A DNA stretch of 64,000 nt, taken from NCBI RefSeq assembly GCF_025966695.1, contig NZ_JAOEIY010000003.1:124001-188000 (forward strand). The letters run 5' to 3'. Shown in pieces: positions 18,106 to 27,558 of the stretch. The notes under the pieces are model-generated. The model saw only the letters and a program-made list of their open reading frames with translations. It had not been told where the DNA came from and made no database searches. Numbering within the stretch: position 1 is the first letter of the stretch; each line of letters begins with the position of its first letter. Origin of the DNA: Stutzerimonas sp. S1. Its GTDB lineage: Bacteria > Pseudomonadota > Gammaproteobacteria > Pseudomonadales > Pseudomonadaceae. The translations under genes were made by a program, and so were the position numbers.

Positions 18106-18912
18106 TCATTGCGCCAGATGGTTGCGCGGCTTGGCGAAGGTTTCCTCGAAGAAGCGCTGCATGTCTGCCCAGGAGCGTTCGTCAGCTGTCTTTTGGTAGG
18201 CAAGGTCAAGGCCGTTCTTCTGCTGCGCGTCGGCGTCTGGATTGCTGAAGCCGTGCTTGGCGCCGGGCAGGCTGACGAACTGATAGTCGGCGCCGGCCTT
18301 GACCATTTCCACGTTCAGCGCGGCGATGTCGTCGGTGCTGATCATGCTGTCCTCGCTGCCATGTTCGACCAGCACGCGTGCCTTGACGCTGCCGGGGACG
18401 GCGCGAGTCTGGGTGGCGAGGGCGCCGTGGAAGCTGACCACGCCTTCCAGCGGGACCCCTTGGCGCGCCATGTCCAGCACGACCTTGCCGCCGAAGCAGT
18501 AGCCCACTGCGCCGAGTTTGGCGGCGTCGGTCTGCGGTTGTGCCTTGAGCAGGTCGAGGCCGGCGTTGAAGCGATTTTTGGCGGCGTCGGCATCCTTCAG
18601 CGCGGCCTGCATGAACGCCATGGCGTCCTTCGGGTGTTCGGTGTTCTTGCCCTCGCCGTACATGTCGATGGCGAGCGCGCTGTAGCCGAGTTCGGCAAGG
18701 TCACGGGCGCGGCGCTTGGCGTAGTCGTTCAGCCCCCACCACTCATGGACGACGACGATGCCCGGACGTGCGCCCTCGACGGCGTCGTCATAGGCGAAGT
18801 AGCCGATCATCTTGCTGCCGTCGGCGGCCTGGTAGGGGATTTCCCGGGTCTGAATTTCAGCGTGGGCGGCGACGCTGGCGGCCATCAGCAGGCCGAGCAG
18901 GCAGTAGCGCAT
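18106..18912 (-). CDS. Dienelactone hydrolase family protein, exported
   Basis: The 268-residue alpha/beta hydrolase has a signal peptide (MRYCLLGLLMAASVAAHA) and is therefore probably periplasmic. The family features are GIVVVHEWWGLNDYAKRRA, the nucleophile elbow GAVGYCFGGKV with Cys in place of Ser, LVEHGSEDSMI (acid) and LPGAKHGFSNP (His). Classical dienelactone hydrolases are cytoplasmic; the exported ones are of unknown substrate. The start at 18912 has AGGAG eight bases upstream. It lies just downstream of napC on the same strand but is separated by a strong hairpin. Confidence 0.9.
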   Translation of the reverse strand: MRYCLLGLLMAASVAAHAEIQTREIPYQAADGSKMIGYFAYDDAVEGARPGIVVVHEWWGLNDYAKRRARDLAELGYSALAIDMYGEGKNTEHPKDAMAFMQAALKDADAAKNRFNAGLDLLKAQPQTDAAKLGAVGYCFGGKVVLDMARQGVPLEGVVSFHGALATQTRAVPGSVKARVLVEHGSEDSMISTDDIAALNVEMVKAGADYQFVSLPGAKHGFSNPDADAQQKNGLDLAYQKTADERSWADMQRFFEETFAKPRNHLAQ

Positions 18913-19035
18913 GGGTGGGGCTCCTTGACAGGCAGGATGGGACGAAAGGCTCTGGCGGAAGCATAGCGGTTGTTCGACCTGTCGACAGCGCTCTGGTTCG
19001 GGCCGCGGCCTGCCCAACGATCGTCCGATGCAGCA

Positions 19036-19068
19036 CTCTGCAGCCGGCATTTGCCGCCGGCTGCAGAG
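19036..19068. terminator. Perfect 13-bp hairpin after napC
   Basis: CTCTGCAGCCGGC (19036-19048) pairs exactly with GCCGGCTGCAGAG (19056-19068). It lies 13 bases past the napC stop on the minus strand. There is no T-run, so it may protect the nap mRNA 3' end or stop transcription with help. Confidence 0.65.
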
Positions 19069-19081
19069 CGCGAGTTGCCTG

Positions 19082-19678
19082 TTACCAGCCCGGAACGCCG
19101 CGCATGTCCGGCAGCTTGTGGGCGATGCCCTTGTGGCAATCGATGCAGGTGGCTTCGCCATTGGCCAGCGCGGTGGAGTGAAACTTGGCCGCGCGCGGGC
19201 TCTGGCGGGTGAAGTCCATGTAATCGAAGTTGTGGCAGTTGCGGCATTCCAGCGAATCGTTGGCCTTCAGCCGCGCCCACTCGTGCTCGGCCAGCTCGCG
19301 GCGCATGCCGAGAAACTTCTCGCGGGTATTGATGGTGCCGAAGATTTTGCCCCAGACCTCCTTGGAGGCTTGCATCTTGCGCGCGATCTTGTCCGTCCAT
19401 TCGTGCGGCACATGACAGTCGGGACAGGTGGCGCGAACGCCGGAGCGGTTGCTGTAGTGAATGGTGTCCTTGATCTCCACGTAGACGTTGTCCTCCATCT
19501 CGTGGCAGGAGATGCAGAACGCCTCGGTGTTGGTGGCTTCCAGCGCGGTGTTGAAACCGCCCCAGAACACGATGCCGGCGATGAACCCGCCCAGCGCCAG
19601 AGCGCCGAGGCTGTAATGCACGCTCGGGCGGCGCAGGACATTCCAGTAACGCTTGAGAAACGACAGTATCGACTTCAT
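19082..19678 (-). CDS. napC: Tetraheme c-type cytochrome NapC
   Basis: The 198-residue NapC carries quinol electrons across the membrane to NapAB. It has an N-terminal membrane anchor (about residues 20-42) and four heme-binding CxxCH motifs, CISCH, CPDCH, CRNCH and CIDCH. The first is in [19 protein letters not shown] and the second in the HVPHEW context typical of the NapC/NirT family. It is the last gene of napEDABC and starts 10 bases after napB. The membrane-bound quinol oxidase makes napGH unnecessary; none is present here. Confidence 0.97.
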   Translation of the reverse strand: MKSILSFLKRYWNVLRRPSVHYSLGALALGGFIAGIVFWGGFNTALEATNTEAFCISCHEMEDNVYVEIKDTIHYSNRSGVRATCPDCHVPHEWTDKIARKMQASKEVWGKIFGTINTREKFLGMRRELAEHEWARLKANDSLECRNCHNFDYMDFTRQSPRAAKFHSTALANGEATCIDCHKGIAHKLPDMRGVPGW

Positions 19679-19688
19679 CGGCGGCCCC

Positions 19689-20177
19689 TCACTGTGCGTT
19701 GCCAGGTTGTGAGGTTTCCCGGTACAGCAACTCGTCGATGTTCTTGAAGTCGTTTTCCACCAGCGGTTTCACATCCTGCTGCGGCACGTGGCACTGGGTG
19801 CAGAAGTAGCGTCGCGGGGCCACGGCAGCCAGAGTCTGGCTATCGCGATTGGTGTAGTGGGTAATGCTGATCATCGGCGCCTGGGTCCGCGCGCTGTTCT
19901 CCCGGCTGTGGCAGGACAGGCATTTGTTGGCGTTCTTGTCGACGTGATAGCCGCGGATGGTGTGCGGAATCGTCGGCGGCTGCTCGGGGTAGTTGCGTTC
20001 GCGGCGCACGTCCTTGTTCTCCTCGTCGTGCAGGGGCGGCGGGGTGAACTCCTGGGTGAGGGTGCCGCCCGGACGGCGTCCGTCCGGAGCAGGCGCATCC
20101 AGCGGATATTGATTTTCGGCGGCAATGGCGAGGCCGAACACCGCGAGCAGAGTCAGCGGCAGTAGACGAAATTTCAT
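19689..20177 (-). CDS. napB: Diheme cytochrome c NapB, small subunit of periplasmic nitrate reductase
   Basis: The 162-residue protein has a Sec signal peptide ([20 protein letters not shown]) and two heme sites, CLSCH and CTQCH. Its [20 protein letters not shown] and [20 protein letters not shown] stretches are typical NapB. It passes electrons from NapC to NapA in the periplasm. The start at 20177 has GGAGAG upstream; the longer frame to 20225 would hide the signal. It starts 11 bases after the napA stop codon. Confidence 0.97.
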   Translation of the reverse strand: MKFRLLPLTLLAVFGLAIAAENQYPLDAPAPDGRRPGGTLTQEFTPPPLHDEENKDVRRERNYPEQPPTIPHTIRGYHVDKNANKCLSCHSRENSARTQAPMISITHYTNRDSQTLAAVAPRRYFCTQCHVPQQDVKPLVENDFKNIDELLYRETSQPGNAQ

Positions 20178-20188
20178 GGCGACTCTCC

Positions 20189-22693
20189 TCAGGCGATGCT
20201 GACCACTTCGATCTTGACGGCGCATTTCTTGTAATCGGTCTGCTTGGAGATCGGGTCGGTGGCGTCGAGGGTGACCTTGTTGATCAGCTTGTTGGCGTCG
20301 AAGAACGGCACGAAGATCAGTCCCTGCGGCGGCTTGTTGCGCCCGCGCGTTTCGACCCGCGCCTGCATCTCGCCGCGCCGGCTGATCACTTTCACCACGC
20401 TGCCGCGGCGGGCGTTGAGCTTGCGCGCGTCCTCCGGGTGCATGTAGACGAGCGCGTCGGGCACCGCCTTGTGCAGCTCGTCGACCCGCTGGGTCATGCT
20501 GCCGGTGTGCCAGTGTTCCAGTACGCGGCCGGTGCTGAGCCAGAACGGATAGTCGTCATCCGGTACCTCGGCGGGCACCTCGTAAGGCAGGGCGAAGATG
20601 ATCGCCTTCTTGTCCGGGTAGCCGTAGAACTGCACGCCGCTGCCTTTCTCGACGTAGGGATCGTGGCCTTCGCGATAGCGCCAGCGGGTTTCCTTGCCGT
20701 CGACCACCGGCCAACGCAGGCCACGTTCCTCGTGATAGGTATCGAACGGCGCCAGGTCATGGCCGTGGCCGCGACCGAACTCGGCGTATTCCTCGAACAG
20801 GCCCTTCTGCAGGTAGAAGCCGAACGCCTCGGCCTCGCGGTTGCGAAAGCCCTCGGCGATGTCCGAGCTGGGGAAGCGATCGACCTTGCCGTTCCTGAAC
20901 AGCACGTCGAACAGCGTCTTGCCCTTGAGGTCCGGTGCCCTGGCCAGCAGTTCTGCGGGCCAGACCTCGTCGACGCTGAAGCGCTTGGAGAATTCCACCA
21001 GCTGCCACAGGTCCGAGCGTGCCTCGCCGGGCGCATCCACCAGCTGATGCCAGAACTGCGTACGGCGCTCGGCGTTGCCGTAGGCGCCTTCTTTTTCCAC
21101 CCACATGGCACTTGGCAGGATCAGGTCGGCGGCCTGCGCGGAAACGGTCGGATAGACGTCGGAAACGATGACGAAGGTTTCCGGGTTACGCCAGCCCGGC
21201 AGCGTTTCCTGCATGGTGTTGGGGCCGGCCTGGATGTTATTGGTCACCTGCGTCCAGTACACCTTGAGCTTGCCGTCCTTGAGCATGCGGCTCTGTTCCA
21301 CCGCGTGGAAGCCGGGTTTTTCCTGAATGGTGCCGGCCGGCAGCTTCCAGATCTTCTCGGCGGTGGCGCGGTGCTTGGGATTGGTCACCGCCATGTCCGC
21401 CGGCAGCCGATGGGAGAAGGTGCCGACTTCGCGCGCGGTGCCGCACGCCGATGGCTGGCCGGTGAGCGAGAAGGGGCTGTTACCCGGCTCGCTGATCTTT
21501 CCGGTGAGCAGGTGGATGTTGTAGATCATGTTGTTCGCCCAGACGCCGCGGGTGTGCTGGTTGAACCCCATGGTCCAGAACGACATGACCTTGGTCTTCG
21601 GGTCGGCGTACAGCTCGGCGAGAGCGCGCAGGCGCTCGGCCGGCACGCCGGATTCCTGCGCGGCGTGTTCCAAGGTGTAGGGTTTGAGGAATTCGGCGTA
21701 GTCCTCGAAGCTGATGTCGCTCCAGGTGTTGGCGACCTTGGCGTTCTCCGCCTTCAGCTCGCGCGGGTCGGTGGGGCGCAGTCCGTAGCCGATGTTCTGC
21801 GCGCCCTTGGCGAAGCGGGTGTGCTTGTCGATGAAGTCCTTGTTCACCGCGCCGCTCTGGATGATGTGGTTGGCGATGTAGTTGAGGATCACCAGGTCGG
21901 TCTGCGGGTTGAACACCATCGGGATGTCGGCGAGTTCGAAGCTGCGATGCTCGAAGGTCGACATCACCGCCACCTTCACATGCGGCGCGCTCAGGCGCCG
22001 ATCGGTGACCCGCGTCCACAGCACCGGGTGCATCTCGGCCATGTTCGAGCCCCAGAGCACGAAGGCGTCGGCCACTTCGATGTCGTCGTAGCAGCCCATC
22101 GGTTCGTCCATGCCGAAGGTGCGCATGAAGCCGAACGCCGCCGAGGCCATGCAGTGCCGCGCGTTGGGGTCGATGTTATTGGAGCGGAAGCCTGCCTTCA
22201 TCAGCTTGTTGGCGGCGTAGCCTTCCCAGATCGTCCACTGGCCGGAGCCGAACATGCCGATGGCTTCCGGGCCGCCGGCCTTGAGCGCGGCCTTGTACTT
22301 CTCCTCCATGATGTCGAACGCCTGTTCCCAGCTGATCGGCTGGAACTCGCCCTGCTTGTCGAACTTGCCGTCCTTCATGCGCAGCAGGGGCTGGGTCAGG
22401 CGGTCGCTGCCGTACATGATCTTCGACAGGAAGTAGCCCTTGACGCAGTTGATGCCGCGGTTGACCTCGGCCTTGACGTCGCCGTGGGTGGCCACCACGC
22501 GGTTCTCGCGGGTGGCCACCATCACACTGCAGCCGGTGCCGCAGAAACGGCAGGGCGCCTTGTTCCAGTTCAGATTGGTGGCGTCCGCTTCGGTGACGAG
22601 GTTGGCCGCGCTGGTGGCGATCGGCATGCCGGCGACGGTAGCGGCGATGGCTGCCGCGTTGGCCTTGGCGAATTGACGACGGGTCATGCTCAT
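20189..22693 (-). CDS. napA: Periplasmic nitrate reductase catalytic subunit NapA
   Basis: The 834-residue molybdenum enzyme reduces nitrate to nitrite in the periplasm. It has a twin-arginine signal (MTRRQFAK; the ATG at 22687 is an alternative start). The [4Fe-4S] cysteines are Cys48, Cys51, Cys55 and Cys83 (C-x2-C-x3-C-x27-C), and the molybdenum ligand Cys181 is in [10 protein letters not shown]. bis-MGD-binding domains follow ([21 protein letters not shown]-terminal YWNTGTMT-type [20 protein letters not shown]). Its ATG directly abuts the napD stop. Molybdate for it would be supplied by the mod operon at 52-55 kb. Confidence 0.98.
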   Translation of the reverse strand: MSMTRRQFAKANAAAIAATVAGMPIATSAANLVTEADATNLNWNKAPCRFCGTGCSVMVATRENRVVATHGDVKAEVNRGINCVKGYFLSKIMYGSDRLTQPLLRMKDGKFDKQGEFQPISWEQAFDIMEEKYKAALKAGGPEAIGMFGSGQWTIWEGYAANKLMKAGFRSNNIDPNARHCMASAAFGFMRTFGMDEPMGCYDDIEVADAFVLWGSNMAEMHPVLWTRVTDRRLSAPHVKVAVMSTFEHRSFELADIPMVFNPQTDLVILNYIANHIIQSGAVNKDFIDKHTRFAKGAQNIGYGLRPTDPRELKAENAKVANTWSDISFEDYAEFLKPYTLEHAAQESGVPAERLRALAELYADPKTKVMSFWTMGFNQHTRGVWANNMIYNIHLLTGKISEPGNSPFSLTGQPSACGTAREVGTFSHRLPADMAVTNPKHRATAEKIWKLPAGTIQEKPGFHAVEQSRMLKDGKLKVYWTQVTNNIQAGPNTMQETLPGWRNPETFVIVSDVYPTVSAQAADLILPSAMWVEKEGAYGNAERRTQFWHQLVDAPGEARSDLWQLVEFSKRFSVDEVWPAELLARAPDLKGKTLFDVLFRNGKVDRFPSSDIAEGFRNREAEAFGFYLQKGLFEEYAEFGRGHGHDLAPFDTYHEERGLRWPVVDGKETRWRYREGHDPYVEKGSGVQFYGYPDKKAIIFALPYEVPAEVPDDDYPFWLSTGRVLEHWHTGSMTQRVDELHKAVPDALVYMHPEDARKLNARRGSVVKVISRRGEMQARVETRGRNKPPQGLIFVPFFDANKLINKVTLDATDPISKQTDYKKCAVKIEVVSIA

Positions 22694-22954
22694 TCAGGCT
22701 TCTCCTTCGAGGCTGAGGAGTTCTTCGTGGTAGATCAGCGCGGCATTGAGTACCCCGGGCAGATGCTGGATCTGCTCGAGGGCGTCGAGGATGAAGCTTT
22801 CATGCTCGGCCTCGAGCACCACCACGAGTTTGCCGGCGGCACTCTCCTGATGCAGTTCGAGACTTGGCAGCCGGCGCAGGTTGGCCTTGACCGCCGGCAG
22901 CAACTCGGGGCGGCAATGCACCAGCAGGCTGGCGATGTGCAGGGTGTGGTCCAT
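22694..22954 (-). CDS. napD: NapD, cytoplasmic chaperone for NapA export
   Basis: The 86-residue protein begins MDHTLHIASLLVHCRPELLP, as in NapD, which binds the NapA Tat signal and holds export until cofactor is loaded. The ferredoxin-like fold is suggested by alternating strands and helices (GKLVVVLEAEHESFILDALE). The start at 22954 was chosen by family similarity; its ribosome site is weak, and a longer frame to 23089 has a non-family N-terminus. The stop codon is adjacent to the napA ATG. Confidence 0.93.
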   Translation of the reverse strand: MDHTLHIASLLVHCRPELLPAVKANLRRLPSLELHQESAAGKLVVVLEAEHESFILDALEQIQHLPGVLNAALIYHEELLSLEGEA

Positions 22955-23027
22955 CGGTACGGGTTCCAGCTGGTCGATTACAACGGGGCGGTGCCCCTTC
23001 GAGGGGAGGACGGTGCAGCGGTAGCGA

Positions 23028-23204
23028 TCACGCCGGTCCCGGCGGGCCGAAGAACATTTGCGTGATCCAGACGATGAAACCGTAGCCACTGACCAGCGCC
23101 ACGCTCAGCAGCGGGAACAGGAAGACGATGAGGAAGATGAACAGGCGGGTTTCTTCGCGCTTGCTCGAGCGCGGTGAGTCAGGGGTGTCGGGTGTTGTTG
23201 TCAT
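23028..23204 (-). CDS. napE: NapE, small membrane protein of periplasmic nitrate reductase
   Basis: The 58-residue protein has one membrane helix (FIFLIVFLFPLLSVALVSGY) preceded by the family-like SSKREETRLF and followed by GFIVWITQMFFGPPGPA. NapE is common in nap clusters of proteobacteria; its function is unclear. The ATG at 23204 has GGAG 7 bases upstream, while the ATG at 23210 is only 1 base after it, so the shorter form is preferred. It is the first gene of napEDABC. Confidence 0.92.
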   Translation of the reverse strand: MTTTPDTPDSPRSSKREETRLFIFLIVFLFPLLSVALVSGYGFIVWITQMFFGPPGPA

Positions 23205-23210
23205 TTTCAT

Positions 23211-23540
23211 ACTCCGAACTGACGTGCAAGGGAGTCTAGTCAGTGACCCCCGTATGGCAATCCGGGTTTCCTCGCCGGCGACCGCGTACCGGGCAGAACA
23301 GCTGCGGCAGCGACGCCAGTCCCCGTGATTCAGGAGGTTGGGCGGATGGGAGTAGCACGTCAGTGCAGCGATTTTTCGACGAACGGGCGGCTATCTTCGC
23401 AAAATGCCCGGAGGGATTTGGCTGGGTGATGCGGTCATATCTGGTAACAGCATTGCCATGGTACTCGTATATCCGGACCAGGCAGTCACACTCTGTGGTA
23501 GCCTGCGCGGCTTTTTCTGACCCTCTTATCAGGAACGGCA
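23211..23540. other. Divergent intergenic region between napE and the MFS gene
   Basis: These 330 bases must contain promoters for nap (minus) and for the transporter (plus). I looked for an FNR/ANR box (TTGAT-N4-ATCAA) and for a clear NarL/NarP site and found none that is convincing. No open frame in it looks coding. Confidence 0.5.
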
Positions 23541-24725
23541 ATGACCTCTTCCAGTTCCACCAGTCATTTCCGCCAAGGCACAACTGCGTATCGGCGGGCG
23601 ACGCTGGCGCTGTTCTGTGCCGGCTTCGCCACCTTCGCCATGCTCTATTGCGTGCAGCCATTGTTGCCACTGCTGGCGGCGCATTTTTCCGTGTCGGCGG
23701 CCAGCAGCAGTCTCGCGCTGTCGCTGACTACGCTGTCGCTGGCGTTGTGTCTGCTGGTATCCGGGGCTCTGGCGGAAAGCTGGGGGCGCAAGCCGGTGAT
23801 GGCCGCGGCGTTGGGCCTGGCCAGTCTGCTCGGGCTGGCCTGCGTACTGGTGGATTCCTGGGGACTGCTGCTGGTCCTGCGGGCCCTGCTTGGGTTGGCC
23901 CTGAGCGGATTGCCGGCGCTGGCCATGGCGTATGTCGGCGAGGAGTTCGATCCCGGTTCGCTGCCGGCGGCGATGGGGCTGTACATCGGTGGCACGGCGC
24001 TGGGCGGTTTGTTGGGGCGTCTGCTATCCGGTCTGTTGAGCGATCTGGGCGGCTGGCAGCTGGCGCTCGGCGGAATTGCCGGCCTGGGGCTGCTGGCGCT
24101 GGGGCTGTTCGTCTGGCTGTTGCCGGCGTCGCGGCATTTCAAGGCACAGCCGCTGTCACTGCCGGTGCTGCTTGGCAACTTCCGTGAGCATCTGCGCAAT
24201 CCGCAGCTGCGCACGCTGTTCCTGCAAGCGTTCCTGCTGATGGGCGGTTTCGTCGCACTGTTCAACTACATCGGTTTTCGTCTGGCCGGCGCGCCCTTCG
24301 GTTTGTCCTCGACAGTGATCGGCATGCTGTTCATCGTCTATCTGGCTGGTATTTTCAGTGCCGGTTGGGCCGGCAGGCTGGTGCCACGCTTCGGCGCGCG
24401 GCGGGTGCTGCAGGGTGGGGTAGCGCTGATGCTGGGCGGGGTGGCGCTATGTGCCATGCCATGGCTGACGGCGATCGTCACCGGCCTTGGGCTGTTCACT
24501 CTCGGCTTCTTCGCCGCACATGCGGTGGCCAGCGGTCAGGTCGGGTACCACGCCAAGGGCGCCAAGGCGCAGGCTTCGGCGCTCTATCTGTGCGCCTATT
24601 ATCTGGGGTCGAGCCTGGTGGGCTACGTCGCCGGCTACGTCTGGGAGCACGCCGGCTGGCTGCCGCTGATGGCGGTGCTCGCCGCGCTGTTCGTGCTCGC
24701 CGGCTGGCGCGCGCGCAGCCTCTGA
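23541..24725 (+). CDS. MFS transporter, YnfM-like
   Basis: The 394-residue protein has 12 predicted membrane helices. It begins with a polar tail, then TLALFCAGFATFAMLYCVQP, which is the YnfM/arabinose-efflux opening (CVQPLLP-x-x-A). GALAESWGRKPVMAAALGL is the MFS loop 2-3 motif. E. coli YnfM has been linked to arabinose or drug efflux; the substrate here is unknown. The gene stands alone, divergent from nap, and convergent with the SprT gene eight bases downstream. Confidence 0.88.
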   Translation: MTSSSSTSHFRQGTTAYRRATLALFCAGFATFAMLYCVQPLLPLLAAHFSVSAASSSLALSLTTLSLALCLLVSGALAESWGRKPVMAAALGLASLLGLACVLVDSWGLLLVLRALLGLALSGLPALAMAYVGEEFDPGSLPAAMGLYIGGTALGGLLGRLLSGLLSDLGGWQLALGGIAGLGLLALGLFVWLLPASRHFKAQPLSLPVLLGNFREHLRNPQLRTLFLQAFLLMGGFVALFNYIGFRLAGAPFGLSSTVIGMLFIVYLAGIFSAGWAGRLVPRFGARRVLQGGVALMLGGVALCAMPWLTAIVTGLGLFTLGFFAAHAVASGQVGYHAKGAKAQASALYLCAYYLGSSLVGYVAGYVWEHAGWLPLMAVLAALFVLAGWRARSL

Positions 24726-24732
24726 CGGGCGG

Positions 24733-25227
24733 TTACTCGACGCGCTGCTCCCCGGTGAACACCAGGGTGGCCTTGCAGCTGCGACAGAAGTAGCGCCGGC
24801 CTTTGCGTACCAGTGAGTGGCGCTGGGCACTGAATGGAAAATCCCGCTCGATGCACTGGCAGCGGTAGACGTAGCGAGTGCGCGGCCGGCGCTCTATCGC
24901 GTAAGTGTGGCAGCGCTCCGGCGCCAGCTCGTACACGCCCTGCATGATCAGCTGCCATTCCTCGCCGTGGGGCTGGATGCGCGGGCCGAACATCCGGTGC
25001 GCGATCAGGTGCGCAACCTCGTGCGCGACGGTCTGCTCGAGAAAATGCTCGCGGTTCTCCCGATACAGCTGGGGATTGAATCGCAGCAGGTTGTCATGCA
25101 GGTGCGCCACTCCCGCTTTCTGCCCGCGTAGTTTGAAACTCACCTGCGGTCGTTCGAAGCGCTGTTTGAAGAAGGCCTCGGCCTGCAGGTAACAGGCTTC
25201 GACGCGGGCATAGAGTCGCTCGGGCAT
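24733..25227 (-). CDS. SprT family zinc metalloprotease-like protein
   Basis: The 164-residue protein has the HExxH-type zinc site in EQTVAHEVAHLIAHRMFG, then PHGEEWQLIMQ, which holds the third ligand region. A C-terminal zinc ribbon has CQCIERDF and FCRSCKA. This is the SprT/Spartan layout; in eukaryotes Spartan cuts DNA-protein crosslinks, whereas bacterial SprT is poorly studied. The ATG at 25227 has GTGGAG seven bases upstream; a GTG at 25239 lies inside that site. Confidence 0.92.
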   Translation of the reverse strand: MPERLYARVEACYLQAEAFFKQRFERPQVSFKLRGQKAGVAHLHDNLLRFNPQLYRENREHFLEQTVAHEVAHLIAHRMFGPRIQPHGEEWQLIMQGVYELAPERCHTYAIERRPRTRYVYRCQCIERDFPFSAQRHSLVRKGRRYFCRSCKATLVFTGEQRVE

Positions 25228-25269
25228 GGGGTGCTCCACAAAGAGTGGCGCATTATGCCAAAGCGCGGC

Positions 25270-25941
25270 TCAGCGCTGCAGGCCGCCTGGCTCCTGCTGA
25301 GCGCGCTCCGCGCCGATGCCGTAGCTCTGATCCTGCAGTACGTCGCGCTCGTAAGTCGGGTCGAGCACCAGCATCCAGAGCAGAATCATCGGGACCTTGA
25401 GATTGACCAGCACCAGCAAGCCCACGCCCCAGGTGCAGGCGCCGTAGAGGAAGCTGTTGCGACTGTCGATGCGCATGAACTTCGGCAGCCCGACGAGCAG
25501 CAGGTAGGTGGCGTAGACGCCAGCGGCCACCAGCACGGCGATGGCGATCCAGCGCGTCGGATAGAGCGCACCAAGTCCGGCGAGGAAGAACGGGCTGATG
25601 ACGTAGGCGATGAAGCCGACGCACTGGTTGAAGGTCGGGCGGGCATCGAACGAGCGCGACATCCAGCGCAGGAAGAAGCCCATGACGAAGGTTCCGAGAA
25701 TGATGGTCGCGTAGATCAGCACGCTCAGCTGCAGGGCGCTGCGCGTATCGAGTCGGATACGTTCATCCTCGACCAGGCTCCAGCCGACGTAACGCGTACC
25801 GATGAACATGCACACGGCCGGCAGCAGGGCGAACAGCAACAGGTGCAACAGATAGTTGGTGCTGTGCTTCTCCTCATCGCGGCGGATATCGCTCCACGCC
25901 TGATCAGGACGGGTCAGCAGGGTGAAAAGGTGCGGGGTCAT
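25270..25941 (-). CDS. Yip1 family membrane protein (copy 1)
   Basis: The 223-residue protein has about five membrane helices and starts MTPHLFTLLTRPDQAWSDIR, then YLLHLLLFALLPAVCMFIGT, as in bacterial Yip1-family proteins. It is clearly paralogous to the next gene upstream: both share a short N-terminal tail with W-x-x-I-R, the V-G-W-S segment, a central R-S/T-F/Y-D-A-x-P-T motif and L-L-x-V-G-L-P-K-F-M. The start at 25941 has GGAG eight bases upstream. Function unknown; membrane trafficking roles of eukaryotic Yip1 cannot be transferred. Confidence 0.85.
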   Translation of the reverse strand: MTPHLFTLLTRPDQAWSDIRRDEEKHSTNYLLHLLLFALLPAVCMFIGTRYVGWSLVEDERIRLDTRSALQLSVLIYATIILGTFVMGFFLRWMSRSFDARPTFNQCVGFIAYVISPFFLAGLGALYPTRWIAIAVLVAAGVYATYLLLVGLPKFMRIDSRNSFLYGACTWGVGLLVLVNLKVPMILLWMLVLDPTYERDVLQDQSYGIGAERAQQEPGGLQR

Positions 25942-26047
25942 ACCGAGGTCTCCATCTGCCATGGAAAGCTGGCCGTAGCGGGCGGGCTACGGCGGCGTTA
26001 TGCATGTAGAGAGGCAGATGTCGCGAAGGGTTTCCCCGGCGGGAACG

Positions 26048-26073
26048 AAAGGGCCGCCAGAAAAGGCGGCCCG
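26048..26073 (-). terminator. Hairpin between the two Yip1 genes
   Basis: The 8-bp stem GGGCCGCC (26051-26058)/GGCGGCCC (26065-26072) is followed on the minus strand by TTT. It lies about 20 bases after the stop of the upstream Yip1 gene, so the two paralogues may be transcribed separately. Confidence 0.65.
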
Positions 26074-26091
26074 TTGCGGCAGAGCGAGCGG

Positions 26092-26691
26092 TCAGCGCAC
26101 GTAAACCGGCCCGACACCCATGCCCCAGGTGATCACCGATAGCGCGATGATCGCCACCAGCACGACCAGACCGACCGCCAGCACCGAGCTGGAGAACATG
26201 AAGCCCTCGTCATCGGGGATGTTCATGAACTTCGGCAATCCGACATAGAGCAGGTAGGCGGTGTAGCAGACGGCTGCGGTGCCGACCAGCATGAACAGCC
26301 ACACATGCGGATACAGCCCTGCCAGACCGCCAATGAACAGCGGCGTCGCGGTGTAGGCGGCGAAGACGATGCACTGGGTGAGCGTCGGGCTGGCATCGTA
26401 GGTGCGGGCCATCCAGTGGATGAAGCCACCCATGACCGCGACGCCAGCGAGCATGGCCAGGTAGGAGAGAATCGCTAGCTGCATGCAGCTCGCTTCAGTG
26501 AGTTTTACCGGCTCGCCACCATTGATGCTCCAGCCGACCTGGGTGGCACCGATGTATGCGGAGATGGCGGGAATCGCGGCCAACAGCAGCACATGGCTCA
26601 GATACATGTGGCCGATGGTTTCTTCCTCGCCACGGATTTCACGCCACTCCTGACCGGGATGGGTGAACAGGCCCCAAACGTGATTGATCAT
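26092..26691 (-). CDS. Yip1 family membrane protein (copy 2)
   Basis: The 199-residue protein has about five membrane helices and opens MINHVWGLFTHPGQEWREIR. It shares with its neighbour the VGWS, R-T-Y-D-A-S-P-T-L-T-Q-C and LLYVGLPKFMNIPDDEGFMF segments. The tandem arrangement points to a gene duplication. The start at 26691 has GAGGAG upstream. No function can be given beyond an inner-membrane location. Confidence 0.87.
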   Translation of the reverse strand: MINHVWGLFTHPGQEWREIRGEEETIGHMYLSHVLLLAAIPAISAYIGATQVGWSINGGEPVKLTEASCMQLAILSYLAMLAGVAVMGGFIHWMARTYDASPTLTQCIVFAAYTATPLFIGGLAGLYPHVWLFMLVGTAAVCYTAYLLYVGLPKFMNIPDDEGFMFSSSVLAVGLVVLVAIIALSVITWGMGVGPVYVR

Positions 26692-26832
26692 GCCAGCGTC
26701 TCCTCTGATGTTGGAGGGTCGCTTCGCCTGGCGGGTCGTCATGAGAGACGGCTGCGTGCGACCTTATGACGCAGTATAGGAACGCGGAGGCCGAATGCAG
26801 CGGGGGCTTTAGAGTTAATCGAAGCTATGCGG

Positions 26833-27426
26833 TTAGCGGTAATAGCGCTGCAGAATTTCCATCGCCAGGTTGATCGACTGCAGCCGCTGCGTGCTGCCGC
26901 CCCGGTCGGGATGGTGCAGGCTTACCAGCTGGCGGTAGCGCTGCTTGATGATCTGCAGATCCAGCGGCTGGTTGCTGCGGTCCAGTTCGAACAGTTCGAG
27001 TGCGGCGCGCTTGTCGTCACTGCCCTGCATGCGCGTCCAGAAGCTCGCCAGCAAGCGCTCCACGTCAGCCTCGTCGGTATCGCGCAGATTGCGCAGATCC
27101 AGGTAATAGGCGCGCAGCGGATCCTCTTCGATCAGTGCGTCGGGGCCGGAAGCGTAGGGCTGCAATCGGATGTTCAGCGGACTGATGTGCACATGGCCGC
27201 GTGCTTCGGCCCAGAGTTGGTCGCGCAGTTGGTAGAGTGCATTGAACAGCAGGAAATGGGTGCGAAATAGCACCAGCTTGTCGGTCAGTGGCAGGTTCGG
27301 GATGTGCGTGCAGTGACGCTGCTTGAGCCGCTGGATCAGCTGGTATTCGCTGAAGCCTTGCGGTTGCTCGCGCAGGAGGATGAGCAGGTGCTCGGGCAGG
27401 TCCATCGCAGGGGAGAGGTCGTCCAT
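26833..27426 (-). CDS. DnaJ-related protein with C-terminal J domain
   Basis: The 197-residue protein has an N-terminal region typical of the DNAJ-related family of gammaproteobacteria ([40 protein letters not shown]) and a compact C-terminal J domain with the HPD motif in [20 protein letters not shown]. The HPD loop stimulates DnaK ATPase, so it probably acts as a co-chaperone; clients are unknown. It is divergent from ttcA. The start is the ATG at 27426; a second ATG lies at residue 8. Confidence 0.9.
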   Translation of the reverse strand: MDDLSPAMDLPEHLLILLREQPQGFSEYQLIQRLKQRHCTHIPNLPLTDKLVLFRTHFLLFNALYQLRDQLWAEARGHVHISPLNIRLQPYASGPDALIEEDPLRAYYLDLRNLRDTDEADVERLLASFWTRMQGSDDKRAALELFELDRSNQPLDLQIIKQRYRQLVSLHHPDRGGSTQRLQSINLAMEILQRYYR

Positions 27427-27558
27427 GCATGGAGCCTAGCACGGCACCGGCGCGTTCGGTCTTGGGTCGGTTCACACTCGGCGAGTGCCGGATGGGCTGG
27501 GGCGGGGCGCGCTTTGCGCGTAAAATGCGCGGCTTTCGCATTCCTCCGGACTTTCAGC

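Noticed and set aside
20438..23065. An 875-codon open frame on the plus strand over napA/napD
   Set aside because: It is the antisense shadow of the GC-rich napDA genes; its translation is rich in His, Gln, Val and Gly with no domain, while the opposite strand gives clear NapA and NapD.
23211..23540. Expected FNR/ANR or NarL site upstream of nap
   Set aside because: No convincing match was found, so no regulatory site is claimed there.
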